From positions 1 to 21,249 of the IMG/VR virus record IMGVR_UViG_3300037427_001236: a stretch of DNA of 21,249 bases, one strand, 5' to 3'. Of the stretch, positions 20,837 to 21,249 are shown piece by piece. The translations under genes and the position numbers were made by a program. The notes below the pieces were generated by a model that was not told where the DNA came from, made no database searches, and saw only the letters and a program-made list of their open reading frames with translations. The DNA is from a virus. Each line of letters starts with the position of its first letter. The stretch's first letter is position 1.

Positions 20837-21249
20837 CTATTTACCTATTGTAATATCTATATTCAAAAAATTTGATAATGCTCTACTATATAGTTCTGGT
20901 TGTTCGCTATCAACAACTAATGTTGTATACTCTATATGCATATCTTTAAATATTTGTAAAAATGACTCTTGAGGTTGTATATGTTCGTCCCAAAGTTCAG
21001 GTTTCTTTAATAAATCTTGAAAGGGTATTGGATTTATACCTAAACTATTCACGTGTGTTTTCCAACTCATGTATGCTGAACCCAAACGTTGATGTATTTC
21101 CCTGTGTCCACAAAACCAACGTGCTTCTTTTAATTTAGAAGGAAACATTTCACATGCTGTATCAACTTCTGGGTGTTCCCATAGGGCACGTTGGGTATCT
21201 TGTGTTGCACATTTTGGTATAGGAATATAGCAATACAAAATATCTTTTA
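20837..21249 (-). CDS. Sulfotransferase-like protein, 5' end beyond window
   Basis: The frame is open to the window edge; the first start inside it is a TTG at 21238, but the in-frame residues before it (KDI) suggest that the true start lies outside. LYCYIPIPKCATQDTQRALWEHPEV resembles a sulfotransferase strand plus P-loop (usually PKxGTTxL...HP), with Ala and Gln replacing the usual Gly and second Thr. Later TTLVVDSEQPEL and ALSNFLNID match the family's late strand and the closing FLGI-type helix. The middle, where the RDP motif should be, is short, so the enzyme may be reduced or inactive. It is the second sulfotransferase-like gene near gp17, four bases upstream of gp16. Confidence 0.55.
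   Translation of the reverse strand, partial: KDILYCYIPIPKCATQDTQRALWEHPEVDTACEMFPSKLKEARWFCGHREIHQRLGSAYMSWKTHVNSLGINPIPFQDLLKKPELWDEHIQPQESFLQIFKDMHIEYTTLVVDSEQPELYSRALSNFLNIDITIGK

Noticed and set aside
1-21249. tRNA genes, CRISPR arrays, insertion sequences and attachment sites
   Set aside because: No cloverleaf-like segment, regularly spaced repeat, transposase or integrase was seen when reading both strands by eye.

Overview
The window looks like part of the genome of a T4-like (gp16/gp17/gp32/UvsX/UvsY/UvsW-carrying) marine myovirus. It is AT-rich, very tightly packed, and has almost every gene on the minus strand, with adjacent genes commonly overlapping as ATGA or TAATG. The hallmark genes are terminase small (gp16) and large (gp17) subunits, ssDNA-binding protein gp32, UvsX, UvsY, UvsW, a DexA-like exonuclease, a gp62-like clamp-loader subunit and ThyX. 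AT richness, absence of photosynthesis genes and the gene set fit phages of oceanic heterotrophs (SAR11-like or other small-genome marine Proteobacteria), but the host cannot be fixed from the sequence.

Reading in the direction of transcription (high to low coordinates): about 21.2-14.9 kb is a late/packaging block holding a partial sulfotransferase-like gene, gp16, two unrecognised acidic or structural-looking genes, gp17, a clear sulfotransferase and a 427-residue unknown. T4-type late promoter motifs (TATAAATA/GATAAATA) lie in its gaps. One small gene candidate at 20.25-20.36 kb runs the opposite way, directly behind a perfect TATAAATA. About 14.8-10.0 kb is a recombination/replication block: gp32, uvsX, a small acidic protein, uvsY, an HExxH metallopeptidase, a small protein, a DexA-like exonuclease and an isochorismatase-like protein. 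About 9.9-8.9 kb is an AAA ATPase with its own promoter. About 8.7-0 kb is one long apparent operon that begins, unexpectedly, with a complete TonB-dependent outer-membrane receptor. It continues with uvsW, two unknowns, adenine phosphoribosyltransferase, an MTA/SAH-nucleosidase-like protein, a small coiled-coil protein, gp62, a zinc-finger protein, an SGNH-hydrolase-like protein, ThyX, a small membrane protein and a DnaE-like fragment.

Five strong sigma70-type promoters (TTGACT/A, 16-18 bp spacer, TATAAT or near) drive the early units. Several carry an AAAAGG extension before the -35. One lies inside an apparent ORF and moves the metallopeptidase start downstream.

The most unusual items are (1) the phage-encoded TonB-dependent receptor at the head of a nucleic-acid-metabolism operon; (2) a GC-rich structured element at 8821-8898 with a 9-bp hairpin and an H-type pseudoknot, whose three loops all carry GGGGA (plus) or UCCCC (minus), one of them exactly complementary to the G-rich ribosome-binding region of the AAA ATPase gene just upstream; (3) an adjacent MTA/SAH-nucleosidase plus adenine phosphoribosyltransferase pair; and (4) the tiny opposite-strand gene with a late promoter that predicts a leaderless transcript.
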